Source of the DNA: Bordetella parapertussis
GTDB taxonomy: Bacteria; Pseudomonadota; Gammaproteobacteria; Burkholderiales; Burkholderiaceae_B
DNA: 64,000 nucleotides
Assembly (NCBI GenBank): GCA_945865935.1
Contig: CAMBFI010000002.1
Location: forward strand, 186,001-250,000
Direction: 5' to 3'
Notes under the pieces: model-generated
What the model saw: only the letters and a program-made list of their open reading frames with translations
What the model was told of the DNA's origin: nothing
The model's database searches: none
Shown: one piece after another, positions 25,804-35,850 of the stretch
Layout of the letters: every line of letters begins with the position of its first letter
How positions within the stretch are numbered: the first letter of the stretch is position 1
Made by a program: the position numbers and the translations under genes

Positions 25804-26868
25804 TCACGCCTGCGCAACGACTTGGCGATACAAACTTTCGTACGTTTGCACCATCGTGTCAACACCATAGCGCAGCCGGACCTCACGAAGCGCTCGTGCA
25901 GCCAGGACTGCGCCGCGCGCAGGCTCGTCAAGTAGCTGTCCAATCTGTTCGGCCAACCCTCGGGCATCGCCTGGTGTACATAAAAGGCCTCGCTCGTCTG
26001 CGAGTAACTCCTTTAAACCACCCGCTTGGGTCGCGACCACCGGCACTTCTTGCGCCATGGCATCGAGCACGCTGCTGCCAAGCGCCTCCTGACGCGACGC
26101 CATCACAAATACGTTCAGTGCCGCAAACAACTGCTCGACACCAGACTCAAATCCCAGTAGCCGGTAGCGCTTACCCAAGCCTAGCTCGTGTAATGCTTGC
26201 CGCGCGGCGTCGGCTGCCGCGCCGTCTGCGCCCCAGTGTACAAACGTCACGTCTGAATATTTTGCACACACTTGCGCTGCGGCTTGGATCAAGGTGACAG
26301 GATCTTTCTCTGGTGACAGGGCGGCCGCCGTACCGATCAAACGCTGCCCCACCAAATTTTCACGCTCGAGAAATTCCCGCACACGCGAAGGATTGGGCGC
26401 AACAACGGGGACAGCGCTCGGAATGACTTGGACCGACAGCTCCATTGCTCGCATCGCTGCGGCAGCCGCCTCACTGATTGCAACGCGCGCATCGGTATAG
26501 GCCCATTTCAGACGAGAAAATCCACTAAAGCCAACAATCGGAAAACTTGTCCGTCTTGAAAAAACTATCGGCCGACGATGCAAGGGCTTAGCCAACAGCG
26601 CCCAAGCCAACACATTAGCGGTCTGCACATGCAACACATCGTAAGCCGCGCCATGACGCCCCAGCCACAGGCCAAACTCAGCAGCGCTCTTGGCTGCGTG
26701 GGTCTTCAGGCCTTCCGACTGTGCGCGGGCCTCCAACACACTGCCGCCCCTCACCAGCAACTCAACCTCGTGCCCCCGCTCACACAATCCCAACGCCGTG
26801 AGGAGGGTTTGTCGTTCACCCCCTCGCCAACCCCGCTCTGAATTGATCTGCAGGATACGCATCCGCAC
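25804..26868 (-). CDS. Glycosyltransferase family 4 protein
   Basis: 354 aa. The two-domain GT-B fold is recognisable from the N-terminal ILQINSERGWRGGERQTLL (glycine-rich acceptor loop) and the C-terminal nucleotide-sugar region FVMASRQEALGSSVLDAMAQ followed by EVPVVATQAGGLKELL, which holds the E-x7-E motif of GT4 retaining enzymes. It probably adds a sugar to LPS, O-antigen or another surface glycan in the cytoplasm. It shares one base with the end of the MFS gene, which in turn overlaps glmU, so the three are likely cotranscribed. Donor and acceptor are unknown. Confidence 0.88.
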   Translation of the reverse strand: MRMRILQINSERGWRGGERQTLLTALGLCERGHEVELLVRGGSVLEARAQSEGLKTHAAKSAAEFGLWLGRHGAAYDVLHVQTANVLAWALLAKPLHRRPIVFSRRTSFPIVGFSGFSRLKWAYTDARVAISEAAAAAMRAMELSVQVIPSAVPVVAPNPSRVREFLERENLVGQRLIGTAAALSPEKDPVTLIQAAAQVCAKYSDVTFVHWGADGAAADAARQALHELGLGKRYRLLGFESGVEQLFAALNVFVMASRQEALGSSVLDAMAQEVPVVATQAGGLKELLADERGLLCTPGDARGLAEQIGQLLDEPARGAVLAARALREVRLRYGVDTMVQTYESLYRQVVAQA

Positions 26869-28256
26869 TAGCCGTCCGCGCGCGAGCGTGGCGCTTGAAA
26901 ATAGCGCAGCGTGTTCACACCGACTGCTATCAAGGCAAATCCTATTGCGACGCAGAGTCCAAGCATAGGTCCACCACTAAAACCAAAACTAAACACCACG
27001 GCAACGATGGCCGCACCAAACGTTTGACTAAATACCCGCGTCGTCGCCTGTAGTCCGCCCACAGCACCCGCGCGGTTACGTGGCGCCGAACCTAACATGA
27101 CACGATTATTTGGCGTTTGAAAAAATCCAAACCCAATTCCTGCCAAGACCATCGCAGTAAACAGCCACGCGTCTGACGCACTCGTGGGCATCACCACCAC
27201 TAAGCCCAAACCAATCGCCATCGCCGCCGCACCTAGCCCACTCAATATGGCCACAGGGAATCGATCCGACAGCGGCCCCGCGATCGCAGCGATCAGTGCT
27301 GCCCCCACGGGCCAACCCGCCATCAGCACACCTACGGCCATTTGAGGGCGATTAAGTGTCACTTGCAAATAAAACGGCAGCGAAACCATCGTGGCCATCT
27401 GCGCACAAAACGTACTGGCCGAGGCCGCTAACGCAAACCGCATCGCGGGAATTCTGAAAAGATCAACCGGCACAAGCGGTGCGGTCTGCTTCGCCGAGCG
27501 TCGCACCAGAGCCCAGCCAATCACAAACGAAGCACTTAGTAGGGCCACGGCAAGCAAAAAGTTTGTCGATAACGCGTCAATTCCCAGGATGAGCAACGCA
27601 ATCGTTGTCATGCTCAGCGCAGCCGCAAACCAATCGTAAGGCGCCGAGATACGTGGCACATCGGGTAGGTAACGCACCCCAAGCATCGTGAGGATGCCCA
27701 CCGGCAAATTAAATAGAAAGATCCACTCCCAGGTCGTAAAAGACAGAATGAATGCGCCGATTGAAGGTCCGATCACCGAGGACACCGCAACCGTCATCGC
27801 GTTTAGACCAATGCCGCGCCCGATTAAATGCGGGGGATAAATGTTTCGGACCAGCGCACCAAACAGACACATAATGGCTGAGCCACCAAGCCCTTGAAAA
27901 ATGCGTGCGCCCAACAACACCGGCATCGACGGCGCCAACGCGCTGCACAACGACGCAAGAATAAAGGTCCACAGCCCGTAATAAAACAATCGCTTAAACC
28001 CGATACGCTCCCCAATCGCCGACATGGGAAGCAAGGTCATCGCCACGGTCAGGGTATAAGCGTTAACCACCCACACCACGGCAGAATCAGAGACTTTCAG
28101 GTCTTGTGCAATCGAAGGAAGCGCAACGTTCGTCATCGTGGAATCCAACACTGCAAGCGTCAATCCCGCCGCAAGAGCCAGTGCTGCTTTTCTACGTCGC
28201 GCTGTCGGTAGTCCTTCGTGCGCATCTGCTGCGCGGGGCGCTTGTGCTTCAGTCAT
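26868..28256 (-). CDS. MFS transporter, DHA2 (EmrB/QacA-like) family
   Basis: 462 aa with about 14 hydrophobic segments. The start, [20 protein letters not shown], is typical of 14-TM drug:proton antiporters (motif D1), and the motif-A-like loop [15 protein letters not shown] and motif-C-like segment [20 protein letters not shown] follow. It exports drugs or metabolites using the proton gradient. It overlaps glmU by 8 bases and the glycosyltransferase by 1. Substrate unknown. Confidence 0.9.
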   Translation of the reverse strand: MTEAQAPRAADAHEGLPTARRRKAALALAAGLTLAVLDSTMTNVALPSIAQDLKVSDSAVVWVVNAYTLTVAMTLLPMSAIGERIGFKRLFYYGLWTFILASLCSALAPSMPVLLGARIFQGLGGSAIMCLFGALVRNIYPPHLIGRGIGLNAMTVAVSSVIGPSIGAFILSFTTWEWIFLFNLPVGILTMLGVRYLPDVPRISAPYDWFAAALSMTTIALLILGIDALSTNFLLAVALLSASFVIGWALVRRSAKQTAPLVPVDLFRIPAMRFALAASASTFCAQMATMVSLPFYLQVTLNRPQMAVGVLMAGWPVGAALIAAIAGPLSDRFPVAILSGLGAAAMAIGLGLVVVMPTSASDAWLFTAMVLAGIGFGFFQTPNNRVMLGSAPRNRAGAVGGLQATTRVFSQTFGAAIVAVVFSFGFSGGPMLGLCVAIGFALIAVGVNTLRYFQAPRSRADG

Positions 28257-29628
28257 CCTTACGCTTTTTAACCGGCCGCTTCCAGCCTTCGATCGTCACT
28301 TGTTTTGCTCGGGATACGGTTAGCTGTCCGGCGGGCGCATCGCGCGTGAGGGTCGTGCCCGCACCGAGCGTAGCCCCCTTGCCGACACGCACCGGCGCAA
28401 CGAGTTGCGTATCTGAACCAATAAAAGCATCGTCTTCAATCGTTGTGCGGTGCTTGTTCACGCCATCGTAATTGCAAGTAATGGTGCCCGCACCAATATT
28501 GACGCGCTCACCTACGTCGGCATCACCCACATAGGCAAGATGATTTGCCTTGCTGCCTTTACCGAGATTCGTGTTTTTAATTTCGACAAAATTACCCACG
28601 TGTGTTGCATCTGCCAACTTGGCGCCAGGACGCAAGCGTGCATACGGGCCAATGTGTGCATCCGCACCCACCTCAGCCTGCTCCAGATGACTAAAGGACT
28701 CGATGCGCGTGGCGGCCCCTAGCGTGACATTGCGCAGAACGCAGTGCGCGCCGATCCGCACGCCATCGGCAAGGACAACGCGCCCTTCAAACACACAACC
28801 CACATCAATAAAGACGTCTTGGCCGCACAACAACTCACCACGTAAATCAAAACGCGCCGGGTCAACGATCGTGACGCCAGCCTCTAACTGCCTGCGGGCA
28901 AGCTCACGCTGCCAAAGACGCTCGAGCTCCGCTTGCTGCAAGCGGCTATTCACACCGAGCGTTTCAAAACTGGCGACTGGATGCGCCACGTTGACAGAGA
29001 TCCCCTCTGCAACGGCCAACCCAACAATATCGGTCAGATAGTATTCACCCTGCGCATTATTATTCGTGAGCTTTGCGAGCCAGGACTTCAGTTGCCGTGT
29101 CGGCACAGCCATGATTCCTGTGTTGACCTCTTGGATGGCCCGCTGCTCAGGTGTGGCGTCTTTGTGCTCGACGATCGCGCTGACATTGCCTTGGGCGTCG
29201 CGTACGATGCGACCGTAACCCGTCGCGTCTGACACAATCTCAGTAAGAATCGCTACGCCGCTTGCACGCGCGTTGAGCAACGCTCGCAAGGTATCGGGCT
29301 GAACAAGCGGCACGTCACCATACAAAATAATCGTCACGTCGTCTGCGAGAGACTCTTGCAACAAGGGCACCGCTTGCAGAACCGCATGACCGGTTCCTAG
29401 CTGCGGTTGCTGTAGCGCGAACTGTAAGTCTTCTTGTGCGGCGTAGGCCTGCTTAACATGCTCTGCACCATGCCCAACAACGATGGCAATGCGCTGTGCA
29501 CCCAAGGCACGCGCGCTATCTAAAACATGCGTCAACATCGGTCGGCCGGCAATCGGGTGCAGCACTTTGGGTAAATTAGACTGCATGCGCTTGCCCTGTC
29601 CGGCAGCAAGAATCACGATGTTAAGCAT
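28249..29628 (-). CDS. glmU: Bifunctional N-acetylglucosamine-1-phosphate uridyltransferase / glucosamine-1-phosphate acetyltransferase
   Basis: 459 aa, full length. It acetylates glucosamine-1-phosphate and then makes UDP-GlcNAc for cell wall and LPS. The N-terminal pyrophosphorylase domain has [19 protein letters not shown] and [14 protein letters not shown]. The C-terminal left-handed beta-helix (from about residue 250) has hexapeptide repeats and [19 protein letters not shown] with [20 protein letters not shown], including the acetyltransferase His region. Its first-step partner glmS is at 11952. An overlapping MFS gene follows. Confidence 0.96.
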   Translation of the reverse strand: MLNIVILAAGQGKRMQSNLPKVLHPIAGRPMLTHVLDSARALGAQRIAIVVGHGAEHVKQAYAAQEDLQFALQQPQLGTGHAVLQAVPLLQESLADDVTIILYGDVPLVQPDTLRALLNARASGVAILTEIVSDATGYGRIVRDAQGNVSAIVEHKDATPEQRAIQEVNTGIMAVPTRQLKSWLAKLTNNNAQGEYYLTDIVGLAVAEGISVNVAHPVASFETLGVNSRLQQAELERLWQRELARRQLEAGVTIVDPARFDLRGELLCGQDVFIDVGCVFEGRVVLADGVRIGAHCVLRNVTLGAATRIESFSHLEQAEVGADAHIGPYARLRPGAKLADATHVGNFVEIKNTNLGKGSKANHLAYVGDADVGERVNIGAGTITCNYDGVNKHRTTIEDDAFIGSDTQLVAPVRVGKGATLGAGTTLTRDAPAGQLTVSRAKQVTIEGWKRPVKKRKDD

Positions 29629-29646
29629 AGTGGGATCGAGAAAAAG

Positions 29647-30174
29647 TTAATTTGATGATTTTCGAGTAGTCCGCTTAGTCGCTTTTTTTTCCGTTGTCGT
29701 TTTTTTAGCTGTGGCGCCCGCCGCATCGGCGCCGCCCATGCTTGCGGCACTCGCCGCCGCCACTTGACTAAACTGTTGGGTCAGCATGTTCCACCAGGCT
29801 TGTGCCGCAGCAGGCACCTCACTTGGTGCAGCGGCTGCCGGCTCTTGTGCCCTCGGCGTGGCTGCTGCAACAAAAGACTTCAAGGTCGCAATCGTTGCGA
29901 GCTGCACTTCCATCCCCTGAATCGTGCTGCTCAACATCGACAAATTCAACTTCAACCAGTTTTCCACTGATTTCAGTTCAGCGATCTTGCGCTCGAGCTC
30001 TTCAGGATTCATGGATGGCGTCAAGCCGACCCCTGCCCCCATACCAGCTGGGCCGGCCAAGCCTGCGAAGGCCTTGCGCATCATTTCCATACTGGCAAAA
30101 AGTGGATTGTTGGCCATGTCGCCGGTTTGACCGAGTCCGGGCAACACAAAAGGGTTGGAAGAGGATCCAGTCAT
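29647..30174 (-). CDS. PhaM-like polyhydroxyalkanoate granule regulatory protein
   Basis: 175 aa. PhaM of Ralstonia activates PHA synthase and links granules to the nucleoid. Here a conserved middle part, NPEELERKIAELKSVENWLK followed by LNLSMLSSTIQGMEVQLATI, predicts a helical coiled segment. The C-terminal third is Ala-rich and ends in a Lys/Thr/Arg tail (KKTTTEKKATKRTTRKSSN) suited to DNA binding. No PHA genes are in the window. The family assignment is good; an actual role in granules depends on whether the genome makes PHA. Confidence 0.75.
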   Translation of the reverse strand: MTGSSSNPFVLPGLGQTGDMANNPLFASMEMMRKAFAGLAGPAGMGAGVGLTPSMNPEELERKIAELKSVENWLKLNLSMLSSTIQGMEVQLATIATLKSFVAAATPRAQEPAAAAPSEVPAAAQAWWNMLTQQFSQVAAASAASMGGADAAGATAKKTTTEKKATKRTTRKSSN

Positions 30175-30317
30175 GACATGCCCAAACTTGAAAGGGGATA
30201 ACCCCTAGATATTACTCGTATACGCCCACTCAGCAACAGAGCGCGTTGGTAAAGAAAAATGTCGGCCAAATTGGTCTTAGCAGGCAAACGGAACAAGATA
30301 TTCTGGGACAATACGGT

Positions 30318-30536
30318 ATGCAAGACACCATCACCCTGCCCGAATTAGAAGCCGCCATCAATTTTTGGCGCCAACGTAGCCCTTCAGTCGGTGAAGAACT
30401 GCGCCTATGCGCGCAGGCCTCTAGCTTGGCAACCCCTTATGCACTCATGATTATCCAGCGCCGCGCTCAAATGCTCGTGACCGAGATGCCCGAAAAGGCT
30501 CAAGCGGCATTAACGGAATGGTTGGCACAGCGCTAA
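30318..30536 (+). CDS. DUF3717 domain-containing small protein
   Basis: 72 aa from the ATG at 30318 (MQDTITLPELEAAINFWRQR). A TTG 24 codons upstream keeps the frame open, but the family normally begins near this Met. The core ELEAAINFWRQRSPS and ATPYALMIIQ match the DUF3717 pattern widespread in Burkholderiales. It is a soluble helical protein with no known function. It is divergent from the PhaM-like gene and convergent with the SCO gene. Confidence 0.75.
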   Translation: MQDTITLPELEAAINFWRQRSPSVGEELRLCAQASSLATPYALMIIQRRAQMLVTEMPEKAQAALTEWLAQR

Positions 30537-30563
30537 GGCGCGCGCCCAGTCTGCCCAAAAGCT

Positions 30564-31181
30564 CTACTTCAGCAGTAACTTGATGTCGTGCGCAAGCGCA
30601 GCAGTGCCAGCGGTGTTGCTGACCAAGACGCGCGCATCCCCTTTGGGATCAAGCAAATAAAACGACGAGCTGTGATCCATGCTGTAGCCGCCCTTTGCGG
30701 CCGGCGCCTTGGCGTAATAGGCTTTGAAGGATGCAGCGACCTGCTTGATTTGGGCTGGCGTACCAGTCAAGCCTAAAAAGCTAGCGTTAAACCCGGAAAC
30801 ATACGCACGCAACACTTCGGGGCTATCACGCTCTGGGTCGACGGTAATCATTAACACTTGCACGCGACTGGCCTGGTCCCCCAGCGTTCGCATCATCTCG
30901 GAAAGCTCAGCAAGCGCCGTCGGGCAAATGTCGGGGCATTGCGTAAAACCAAAAAATACCAGTTGAACTTTTCCGGCAAAGTCCGTGGAAGTGTAGCTTT
31001 TACCGTCCATGCCAGCCAGTGCCCAGCCGCCACCTATTTTTGTTCCGGAAATATCACTGCCTTTAAACTTTACGGACGAACTCTCCCCACACGCCGACAC
31101 GCCGGCGATGAGGACCGCCAGCCCGAAGCTAAGCAGCGCTCGTCGAACGAGTGTAGGGCCGACAGGAGTCGTCAAGCGCAT
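30564..31181 (-). CDS. SCO1/SenC family copper chaperone for cytochrome oxidase
   Basis: 205 aa lipoprotein: the signal ends in the lipobox GVSAC, with the lipid Cys at residue 31. The thioredoxin fold has the copper-binding CxxxC in GFTQCPDICPTALAEL and the third ligand His in YSMDHSSSFYLLDPKGD. SCO proteins deliver copper to, or reduce, the CuA site of oxidase subunit II. It is the last gene of the leftward oxidase run, 3 bases after cyoE. A second SCO-like protein without the His is at 33191. Confidence 0.93.
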   Translation of the reverse strand: MRLTTPVGPTLVRRALLSFGLAVLIAGVSACGESSSVKFKGSDISGTKIGGGWALAGMDGKSYTSTDFAGKVQLVFFGFTQCPDICPTALAELSEMMRTLGDQASRVQVLMITVDPERDSPEVLRAYVSGFNASFLGLTGTPAQIKQVAASFKAYYAKAPAAKGGYSMDHSSSFYLLDPKGDARVLVSNTAGTAALAHDIKLLLK

Positions 31182-31184
31182 CGA

Positions 31185-32081
31185 TTAGCCGCCCACCACG
31201 ATTAGCCAATGGTCCACTAAGAGTGCGGCAAATAAAAGCGACAAATAAAGGATTGAAAACCGAAAAAGTTTTCTTGCTAGTTCGTCGCTATAGACGCGGT
31301 ACAGCTTCCATGCGTACCAAACAAACAACGCGCCGAGCAAAAGCGCAGACAACAAATACAACCAGCCACTCATGGCAACGATGTAGGGCAATACCGTCGT
31401 TGCGACCAAGGCAACGCTGTAAAGAAGGATGTGCAGACGGGTAAATTGCTGCCCATGGGTAACCGGCAGCATGGGCAAGCCTGCGTTGGCGTAATCATGC
31501 GTTCGATACAAAGCAAGCGCCCAAAAGTGCGGCGGCGTCCAGATAAAAATAATCAGCACCAAGAGCCACGCCTCTGCGGGGACTGAGTCTGCGACTGCCG
31601 CCCAACCCAAAGCAGGTGGCATCGCACCAGACAGCCCGCCAATCACAATATTTTGTGGCGTGCGCGGCTTCAAAATCATGGTGTAGATCACGGCATAACC
31701 CACGAAGGTCGCAAAGGTTAGCCACATCGTGAGCGAATTCACCCAGCGATACAACACGAACATACCAAGCCCACCCAGTACGCCCGAGAACACAATCACT
31801 TGGATAGGCGAGATCGTCCCGGTGGCCGTCGCACGCCTAGCCGTACGCAGCATGCGCGCGTCGATGCGTTGCTCGATCAGACAGTTCACCGCAAAAGCTG
31901 CCGCCGCAAGCAACCAAATCCCGATGGTGCCAGCAATCACTTTCTGTAAATCAGGCAGCGTCGGCGTCGCCAAAAACATACCGATGACGGCACAAAATAC
32001 CGCTAATTGCGTGACGCGTGGCTTCGTAAGCACCAAATATTGGCGCAAGAGGCTGGGGGACGAGGCAGTGGCGCTAGTCAT
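31185..32081 (-). CDS. cyoE: Protoheme IX farnesyltransferase (heme O synthase)
   Basis: 298 aa from [16 protein letters not shown] at 32081. A longer frame reaches 32189 but would overlap the heme A synthase gene by 89 bases. UbiA-type prenyltransferase with about nine membrane segments; the prenyl-diphosphate/Mg motif region is [19 protein letters not shown] near residue 65. It converts heme B to heme O, which the neighbouring CtaA converts to heme A for the aa3 oxidase. Also called ctaB. Confidence 0.94.
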   Translation of the reverse strand: MTSATASSPSLLRQYLVLTKPRVTQLAVFCAVIGMFLATPTLPDLQKVIAGTIGIWLLAAAAFAVNCLIEQRIDARMLRTARRATATGTISPIQVIVFSGVLGGLGMFVLYRWVNSLTMWLTFATFVGYAVIYTMILKPRTPQNIVIGGLSGAMPPALGWAAVADSVPAEAWLLVLIIFIWTPPHFWALALYRTHDYANAGLPMLPVTHGQQFTRLHILLYSVALVATTVLPYIVAMSGWLYLLSALLLGALFVWYAWKLYRVYSDELARKLFRFSILYLSLLFAALLVDHWLIVVGG

Positions 32082-32100
32082 GAGAGTTGATTTAAAAAGT

Positions 32101-33168
32101 CTAGCCTGATTGTACTTGTTGTCCCGGACCAGCTTGAACAGAAAGGCGATAAACAATCGTGACCGTGGCCAGCACCAAGCCAGCCGCACCCCCGTTGTGC
32201 AGGACTGCGATCAACAGCGGCCAATGAAAGAAAATCGTTGTCAGTCCCGTCACAAGCTGTGCCGTCAACAGAATTAAAACCAATTGTGCAGGGCCACGCG
32301 TCGCCCTATCCGCGAGTAATCGCCATGCCAAGAGGCCGAGCACGGCAAACACAACAAACGCAAAATTACGATGTACCCAATGGATGCCCGTCAATGCCGT
32401 CTGGGAGATCATTTCACCGCTAGGCATCTCGCCCAGCCCACGCACCACAGAAAAGCCATTGCGCAAGTCCATCTCCGGCATCCAACTGCCATGACAGGTT
32501 GGAAAATCCATACAAGCCAGGGCTGCGTAATTTGTACTCACCCAACCCCCCAGTACGATTTGCACGGCCAACAACACCACCCCCAGTAACGCCCACGATC
32601 GATATCTGACGGTCGCAACCGCTGGCCGATCGTACGCGCGCTCGCGTGCCGCGAGCCATGTCATCAGTCCTAATAGAAACATGCCGCCAAACAGATGAGC
32701 TGTGACGACGGCGGGCATCAACTTATGCGTCACCGTCCAAGCACCAAACGCCCCCTGTATACACACAGCCACCAACGTACCGATCGCAAGCTTGGGCGAA
32801 TACCCAAGTGCGGTGCGATGGCGCCAGCCAAGCCCTGCAATGAAAATGATCAGCAATCCCAGCAAGGCGCCAACGTAGCGATGAATCATTTCGATCCAGG
32901 CTTTAGGCAAGGTCACTGGGCCATCAGGCATCACTTTGGCCGCTTCACGGATGGAGTCCAGCGCACCAATCGGCGTGACGCTGCCATAACAGCCCGGCCA
33001 ATCAGGGCAGCCCAGGCCAGAATCTGTCAGCCGCACGAAAGCGCCAAACATGATGAGATCTAAGGTCAAGAACCATGTCAAAAAGACAATGCGTCGATAG
33101 CGGGCGCGCGCCGCATCATGCGTTGTCGGTTTCGTTGCGATAGGCTCGTTCATCACCTTACTTTCCAT
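32101..33168 (-). CDS. ctaA: Heme A synthase (COX15/CtaA family)
   Basis: 355 aa, eight membrane segments. The conserved heme-ligand histidines appear in [23 protein letters not shown] and [28 protein letters not shown] is the first periplasmic loop with its Cys pair, and [14 protein letters not shown] the second. It oxidises heme O to heme A. The first ATG is chosen because GAAGAG lies just upstream; a second ATG five codons in is possible. Part of the leftward oxidase run. Confidence 0.93.
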   Translation of the reverse strand: MESKVMNEPIATKPTTHDAARARYRRIVFLTWFLTLDLIMFGAFVRLTDSGLGCPDWPGCYGSVTPIGALDSIREAAKVMPDGPVTLPKAWIEMIHRYVGALLGLLIIFIAGLGWRHRTALGYSPKLAIGTLVAVCIQGAFGAWTVTHKLMPAVVTAHLFGGMFLLGLMTWLAARERAYDRPAVATVRYRSWALLGVVLLAVQIVLGGWVSTNYAALACMDFPTCHGSWMPEMDLRNGFSVVRGLGEMPSGEMISQTALTGIHWVHRNFAFVVFAVLGLLAWRLLADRATRGPAQLVLILLTAQLVTGLTTIFFHWPLLIAVLHNGGAAGLVLATVTIVYRLSVQAGPGQQVQSG

Positions 33169-33190
33169 TCAGTCTCTTCACTATCTTTCA

Positions 33191-33835
33191 CTATCCGATC
33201 CGCGAGTTGGCAATCAATTTACGAATCTGGTTACGGAATTTTTCAGGGTCTGCTTCAGGCGGATATTGCAAAATCAAGTTGCCCCGCGGATCGATGACCC
33301 ACAGAGGCTTTGCCAGCGCCTCACGCGCCTCAGCATCCGACACCTGCGGAAGTAAAAACTGCTTCAACACCTCTGGCTTAATGCGCACCATCACCGCACC
33401 TTTATAAGCCTCGAGCACTTTCTCCGGCACGGGTGCGTCATCGGTAATAAACCATATGCGCATTAAACGCTCAACATGCTTACCCTGACTCGCGTGCGAG
33501 TTACGCAAGATAAACAGCTTGCGTGCGCAGGACTCTGGGCACGCTGCGTCATCTGCAGCGAGCAGTAACCACTTACCTTTAAGCGAATTTAAATCGAAAG
33601 GCTTTCCATCCAATGTCGTTGCGGGCAACGCCGACACACTCGGAATAGGGCGCTGCGGATCGATCAGCGTGCCGTAGCTCGCACTACCCTCCGGTCGCAA
33701 GCTTGGATTGAAATAAACGAGTAAAGCCCCAAGAACGGGAGCCAAGCTCATGAGAAAAATAGCAATCAACGGTCCACGGCCACGAGGCTTCGCAGCAACT
33801 AGGGGTTCAGGTTTCACGGAGGTATTCACACACAT
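33191..33835 (-). CDS. Membrane-anchored SCO-like thioredoxin-fold protein of the oxidase cluster
   Basis: 214 aa. One N-terminal membrane anchor (GPLIAIFLMSLAPVLGALLV, residues about 21-40) leaves a periplasmic domain. LPATTLDGKPFDLNSLKGKW followed by DDAACPESCARKLFILRN places a CxxxC exactly where SCO proteins hold copper, but no His occurs at the usual third-ligand position (the tail reads PLWVIDPRGNLILQYPPEAD). It may be a thiol-redox helper rather than a copper carrier. It lies between SURF1 and heme A synthase, a position held by similar proteins in related bacteria. Function inferred from context only. Confidence 0.7.
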   Translation of the reverse strand: MCVNTSVKPEPLVAAKPRGRGPLIAIFLMSLAPVLGALLVYFNPSLRPEGSASYGTLIDPQRPIPSVSALPATTLDGKPFDLNSLKGKWLLLAADDAACPESCARKLFILRNSHASQGKHVERLMRIWFITDDAPVPEKVLEAYKGAVMVRIKPEVLKQFLLPQVSDAEAREALAKPLWVIDPRGNLILQYPPEADPEKFRNQIRKLIANSRIG

Positions 33836-33843
33836 CCCATTTG

Positions 33844-34638
33844 TTAAGTTTGTCGACGTCTACGGCGAACAAAGCGCCACAGCACGACACAACATGCAAT
33901 CAAGGCAATGGCCGCGAACCCAAACCATTGGGTCGCATACCCAACATTCTTGTCTGCATCCAACGATGGCAAGGGCCAGTTACGTACGAGTCCATCCTGC
34001 GCAGGACTACGTTGCAGCAACACCAAGGGCAAAAACTTCAACCCTGTGCGCTCGGCCAACGAAGCAAGGTCCAAATTTTGCACGCGAGCGATAATAGAAG
34101 TATCCACCCAGCCTGCTTCGGTTGCAGCAATACCCTTCCATGACAAAGGCAAACCACTGTCCTCGCCTTTTTGACTAGTCCACAACTCAAACAGTCGAGG
34201 GACACGCAACGACATTTCGCCTTCGATCGTCTGTCGACTCGCCAACGTTTCTATTTTAGGTGCCTGTTGGGATCCGATGGGACGGGGAACCCAGCCCCGC
34301 ACGACCAACACGGCCGAGCCACCCTCAAGCACCAGCGGCGTCGCCAGCCATAAGCCTGGGCGACCATCTAAATTACGATTGTCCAGCAGCACGCTGAACT
34401 GCCCCGCCCACTGCCCTGTTGCCGACGCCGCTCGCCAGGGCTGAACCGCTTCTGTGGTCATGTTGGGGAGTATCTCAAGCGGTGCCGCCTGACGACCTCG
34501 CTCAATCTCGGCGCTAATGGCCCGTCGCTCATCGGCACGGTTTAACTGCCACCGCCCAAGCGAACCGCACACGAGCGCCACGGTCCCAAGCAGCAGCAAC
34601 GCAAGCAAAGTGAGCCTATTGGACGAAGAGTGCTGCAT
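33844..34638 (-). CDS. SURF1 family cytochrome oxidase assembly protein
   Basis: 264 aa. Two membrane segments, near residues 10-28 and 238-256, flank a periplasmic domain, the standard SURF1 layout. Typical sequences are LGRWQLNRADERRAI after the first helix, LLDNRNLDGRPGLWLATPLV, VLVVRGWVPRP in the middle and NVGYATQWFGFAAIALIACC at the end. SURF1 assists heme A delivery to subunit I. Its start is divergent from the small DUF2909 gene. Confidence 0.92.
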   Translation of the reverse strand: MQHSSSNRLTLLALLLLGTVALVCGSLGRWQLNRADERRAISAEIERGRQAAPLEILPNMTTEAVQPWRAASATGQWAGQFSVLLDNRNLDGRPGLWLATPLVLEGGSAVLVVRGWVPRPIGSQQAPKIETLASRQTIEGEMSLRVPRLFELWTSQKGEDSGLPLSWKGIAATEAGWVDTSIIARVQNLDLASLAERTGLKFLPLVLLQRSPAQDGLVRNWPLPSLDADKNVGYATQWFGFAAIALIACCVVLWRFVRRRRRQT

Positions 34639-34673
34639 GTCTGCGATAATTCCTTTTTATCTGAGGGACTTTA

Positions 34674-34877
34674 ATGCGTATCTTTGTGATCATTGCATTC
34701 ATTGGAATTCTAGGTAGCCTTGGTTCAGCATTGTTTTATCTGATGCGAGACAAAGGCACTTCAAACAAGACGGTCAACGCGCTCACTGTGCGCATCGGTA
34801 TTTCCGTCGCTCTGTTTTTGTTCCTGCTTTTTTCCCACTGGATGGGGTGGATAGAAACGACAGGCTTTCAACGTTAA
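34674..34877 (+). CDS. Twin transmembrane small protein, DUF2909 family
   Basis: 67 aa with two hydrophobic helices (residues about 3-24 and 42-60) separated by a charged loop, MRDKGTSNKTVNALTVR. Matches the DUF2909 proteins found beside oxidase subunit III and SURF1 in Burkholderiales; an assembly or stabilising role is often supposed but unproven. It is the only rightward gene within the oxidase block and ends in a bidirectional terminator. Confidence 0.8.
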   Translation: MRIFVIIAFIGILGSLGSALFYLMRDKGTSNKTVNALTVRIGISVALFLFLLFSHWMGWIETTGFQR

Positions 34878-34898
34878 CGCCCCACCTTAAAAACAAAG

Positions 34899-34922
34899 AG
34901 GCCAGCTAAGCCGGCCTATTTT
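34899..34922. terminator. Bidirectional terminator between DUF2909 and coxC
   Basis: AGGCC (34899-34903) pairs with GGCCT (34913-34917), and GC pairs with GC inside, around the loop TAA with one mismatch. TATTTTG follows on the plus strand and CTTTGTTTTT on the minus strand, so it can serve both convergent genes. Confidence 0.8.
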
Positions 34923-34946
34923 GTTCCGTATGGTCAGACTGGCGGC

Positions 34947-35822
34947 TTAGAACCAATACACAAAAAGATACAGTCCTAGCCAAACTACGTCGACAAAGTG
35001 CCAATACCACGCCGCACCTTCAAAGCCAAAATGATGATCGGCTGTGAAATGACCTTTAAGCAAACGGATCCAAATAACAGTCAGCATTGTTGCGCCCAAC
35101 AACACATGAAAGCCGTGGAACCCCGTCAGCATGAAAAATAATGAGCCGAAAGCGCCCGAGTTGAACTTTAAGTTCAAGTCTGTGTAGGCGTGGTAGTACT
35201 CATAGCCCTGGCAGATCACAAAGATAAAGCCAAGCACAATCGTCGCAAACAACCACAGGCTTGCCTTACTACGATGATTTTCACGCAACGCATGGTGAGA
35301 AATCGTCAGCGTCACGCCTGAGCTCAACAACAGAGCCGTGTTAATCGTGGGCAACCAGAAGGGGCCCATGGTTTGAAACGACTCAACCACTCCAGCTGGG
35401 CCGAGGTTTGGCCATACGGCATTGAAGTCTGGCCACAACAACTGCTTGTGATCCAAATCACCTAGCCATGGCAAGGTAATCGTACGGGTATACCAAAGCG
35501 CGCCAAAGAATGCCGCAAAGAACATGACTTCAGAGAAGATGAACCAGCTCATACTCCAACGATAGGAGAGGTCAATGCGCTGGCTATTCATGCCGGCCTC
35601 AGACTCATGGATGGCATCACCAAACCAGTAGTACAAAACCACAAACAAGCCAAGCACGCCAGCCAGCACCGCCCACTTTGCGGGGCTCACGCCGTTGATC
35701 CAAGCAGAAGCTCCAAGCATCACGACCAACAAACAGACGCTCGCGCGCACAGGATGCGCAGAGTCTGGTGGCACATAGTAATAAGGTGCCTCTTTACCGT
35801 GGACCGAGTGGGATGCACTCAT
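34947..35822 (-). CDS. coxC: Cytochrome c oxidase subunit III
   Basis: 291 aa. Start taken at MSASHSVHGKEAP (35822), which has GGAG 8 bases upstream; an ATG four codons earlier is less well placed. Seven membrane segments, with the typical SYRWSMSWFIFSEVMFFAAF, LLLSSGVTLTISHHALRENH and GFHGFHVLLGATMLTVIWIR. Subunit III stabilises the aa3 oxidase core in the inner membrane. Also named ctaE. Confidence 0.95.
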   Translation of the reverse strand: MSASHSVHGKEAPYYYVPPDSAHPVRASVCLLVVMLGASAWINGVSPAKWAVLAGVLGLFVVLYYWFGDAIHESEAGMNSQRIDLSYRWSMSWFIFSEVMFFAAFFGALWYTRTITLPWLGDLDHKQLLWPDFNAVWPNLGPAGVVESFQTMGPFWLPTINTALLLSSGVTLTISHHALRENHRSKASLWLFATIVLGFIFVICQGYEYYHAYTDLNLKFNSGAFGSLFFMLTGFHGFHVLLGATMLTVIWIRLLKGHFTADHHFGFEGAAWYWHFVDVVWLGLYLFVYWF

Positions 35823-35850
35823 AGTGTTCTCCATGCTGCGAATAGTTAAA

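Noticed and set aside
30193-30206. Small AGGGG/CCCCT hairpin upstream of the PhaM-like gene.
   Set aside because: Five base pairs and no conserved leader features; probably chance.
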